A stretch of DNA of 64,000 nucleotides, taken from contig PTEX01000144.1 of NCBI GenBank assembly GCA_003342815.1, positions 682,001-746,000 of the forward strand, read 5' to 3'. The notes beneath the pieces were generated by a model that was given only the letters and a program-made list of their open reading frames with translations, had not been told where the DNA came from and searched no databases. The translations under genes were made by a program, and so were the position numbers. Position 1 is the stretch's first letter, and every line of letters begins with the position of its first letter. Below, in pieces: positions 61,801 through 64,000 of this stretch. The stretch comes from Eudromia elegans (taxonomy: Eukaryota > Chordata > Aves > Tinamiformes > Tinamidae).

Positions 61801-64000
61801 TAATTTAAGATGATAAGCAATGATGCAGGACATTTTTCATGTTTAAAACAACATAAAACTAACTTTTGCAGGATGAGTGCTGAAAGTGCAAATCTGTCAC
61901 TTCTGATGGGATGGCTGCCTAAATTACCTCTTTGAAAGTCCATGAGGAGACATCATCAGAAGTTTCCTATTTTCTTAGGAATAGATCCAAGTGAAAAAAA
62001 TTTCCAGTGTTAGATGTTAATTTCATCTGGGAGTCCTTTGTAATGCCTTTCTTTTCTAATCTAGACATTAATGCAGAGCAGAATAGCAACAAAATATAAC
62101 AACAAATCCTTTGGGAATGGTATTCTAATAGGATGAATTCTAATTCATCATTTTTTATTGTTTTTCCAAAGCCTGAAATGGGTACGAAGTTTGTCCTTAG
62201 ATTTTGGCATTTGCAATATTCTAGAAAACTTTGTAAGGTATATGTCTCCCTTTTTTATCAGTTAGAAAGGCTGTTATAGTTGAAAATAGTACTAAAGGAA
62301 AGGTCTGCACTATTGAAATATTTCATACTATAGTCTGAGAATTCTAGTCTTTCATTAGGACTGACAAGGAAATAGAAGCAAAACATTTAAATTGCCAGAA
62401 ACATACTGAAGTAGGTAGCTCAGGATGTTTATACTGTGTGGTATTCTAGAACCTTTAAAATCTAGACTTTTCAAATGTAATTTGTATTTGGTGAAAGGGA
62501 GTTTCTCAGCTTTAGTACTTAATCAAAATTTCACTGTAATGCCAGAGACATCTAGCTTCCTTAAATATCTAAATTGACTGTATATTACCATGATGATTCA
62601 TTAGCAAGCTATTACATATTTGCATTTACTTATGTTTTAATATTTCCCTTGTTGTTTGAAAGGTGCAAAGAACAGGAATTATACATAGTTTACTGCTATC
62701 TGGATAGGAAAGGATAAATATTTCAAAAATAACACCACGGTGTGCCAGAAGTTATTATATGAATCTATGCTTGTAACTGTGTTGGTCTGTGTATACCTAC
62801 ACTTACCTACTAAGATATGCAAGATTTCTTTATTCTTTTAAGATTCTATTTTAAAATGCAACTCTCATTGCATTCAAATAAAAAGTTTACATTTAAAAAT
62901 ATATTCACGAAACATTTAGTGTTATTTTGGGTGTTCCATTTTCAAGGTGACTTTGAAGCATTTTATAGGACAGAGATTTTACATTTTAAATGCTTAAGGC
63001 TTACAGACAGAAGATATTTTACATCTTTATGTGGGAGCCGAATTCCTAATGTAGCTTCTAGTATCACTGGTAAATTATTTTTACGTTGTATATTCCAAGC
63101 TACAGACATATAAATGCAAAGTGTGTACACATTCTGTTAAAAACATTTTCATTACTGAATGTAAATTGCATTATTCTCATCAGTTCTCATTCTTCAGTTT
63201 TGTGCAGAAAAACAGAGTAAAAAAAGGAAAATAAAAAGAAGAGAAACAATTTCCCCTTCCCACTAAGTCTCTTTTAAATTGGAAGTATATTTTAAGTGCA
63301 GTATTTTGTACTGAAAATGGCTATTCTAGAGAAAAAATCTGAACCAAACATAAGGCATTATTAGGGCTTACTGATGTAGAGTTAATAAAGGTAAGGCATT
63401 CTATTTTTGTTTAATATTCTTGTCCTGAGATTGTTCAGCTTTCCCCAGAATTACTTAATTTGCATTAAGTGTGGCTATCCTTTCTGTAGTTCCATACCTA
63501 CTTCTCAAAGCCTCTTAGTGCTAAATTATTTGCACCATCTCGCTTTCTGGCAATACAGTGTTCCTCACAGCCATCTTCATATTAGCCTTCAAGCTACAAC
63601 ATGCACTTCTAAGGGAAATTATGGCAGATATAAAGCACAAATTTCTGTGCTGGGTTTTGTGAATGACATGTCTAGGTTGTTCCCAGTGTTCAGAGTTATG
63701 GAAAGATTTCCAAAAGAGTAAGGCTGACTTGCCCTGCTTCCAAAGCAGGAGGTGACAATTTGCATTGTGAAGATATGTTAGGCACGCTTTGTACTATGGT
63801 TAGTAATATGTTGTTTGAATTCCATGCTTTGAATCATCACGTTAGTTTGTCACAGCTATTGACAGCTGCTATCTGATCAGCCTGCTAGCTCAGTAGTATC
63901 TTGGCAACAGCACAAAAATAGCTTCTCCCCCTTGTGAGTAAAGACCAGTCTGCACCGATAAATTAGAAACGTGCTAAAGACAAAATCAACTGATATTTTG
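58846..64000. other. AT-rich non-coding DNA, no gene recognised
   Basis: No exon is recognised up to the window end. Frames 62817..63113 (98 codons) and 63407..63721 (104 codons) on + are T-rich, hydrophobic and match nothing known. The stretch has poly(T) and poly(A) tracts near 59.4, 60.34, 60.63 and 61.04 kb and a short (ATC)n run near 61.13 kb. The last 150 bp contain TGACAGCTG (63860-63868), an overlapping TALE and E-box core. Confidence 0.7.
61131..61157. repeat. Degenerate (ATC)n repeat
   Basis: ATCATCATC, TTCACC and ATCATCATAG make an imperfect trinucleotide run. Low complexity. Confidence 0.8.

Overview
This looks like vertebrate nuclear DNA, most likely from a bird. The strongest evidence is four fragments of CR1-type LINE retrotransposons between 47.4 and 58.9 kb. 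Three are unmistakable and one is a short remnant. Their 3' ends carry the CR1 terminal repeat (ATTCTATGAT family, seen here on the + strand as ATCATAGAAT). Turtles and crocodilians also carry CR1, so 'bird' is an inference from the CR1 subtype and the absence of any other repeat class I can recognise.

I found no exon of a protein-coding host gene on either strand. The sequence is AT-rich and mostly CpG-poor. The open frames are short (at most about 127 codons), resemble no family I know, lack consistent flanking splice signals, and are what chance gives in 64 kb of such sequence. No tRNA, rRNA, snRNA or known microRNA was recognised, and no CRISPR array or prokaryotic feature is present. The window is best read as a gene desert or the inside of a very large intron.

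Layout. 1-47.4 kb: single-copy-looking AT-rich DNA with microsatellites, homopolymer tracts, several perfect or near-perfect inverted repeats, and slightly GC-richer patches near 25.4-25.7, 26.9-28.4 and 30.8-31.1 kb. 47.4-58.9 kb: all four CR1 fragments, all on the minus strand. They are a CR1 3' segment of about 0.8 kb, a remnant of about 0.1 kb, an internally deleted copy of about 1.5 kb, and a segment of about 0.5 kb whose ORF2 tail is broken by one in-frame TGA. 58.9-64 kb: AT-rich unique sequence again.

No set of genes works together here. The most interesting non-repeat sequence is a handful of short stretches that look like developmental enhancers or conserved non-coding elements: a CpG-retaining block at 12.85-13.1 kb, a TAATTA cluster at 24.7-24.85 kb, and blocks near 31.64-31.77 and 46.74-46.97 kb. 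These calls rest on motif content and composition only and need a cross-species alignment. I found no evidence of a new biological system in this window.
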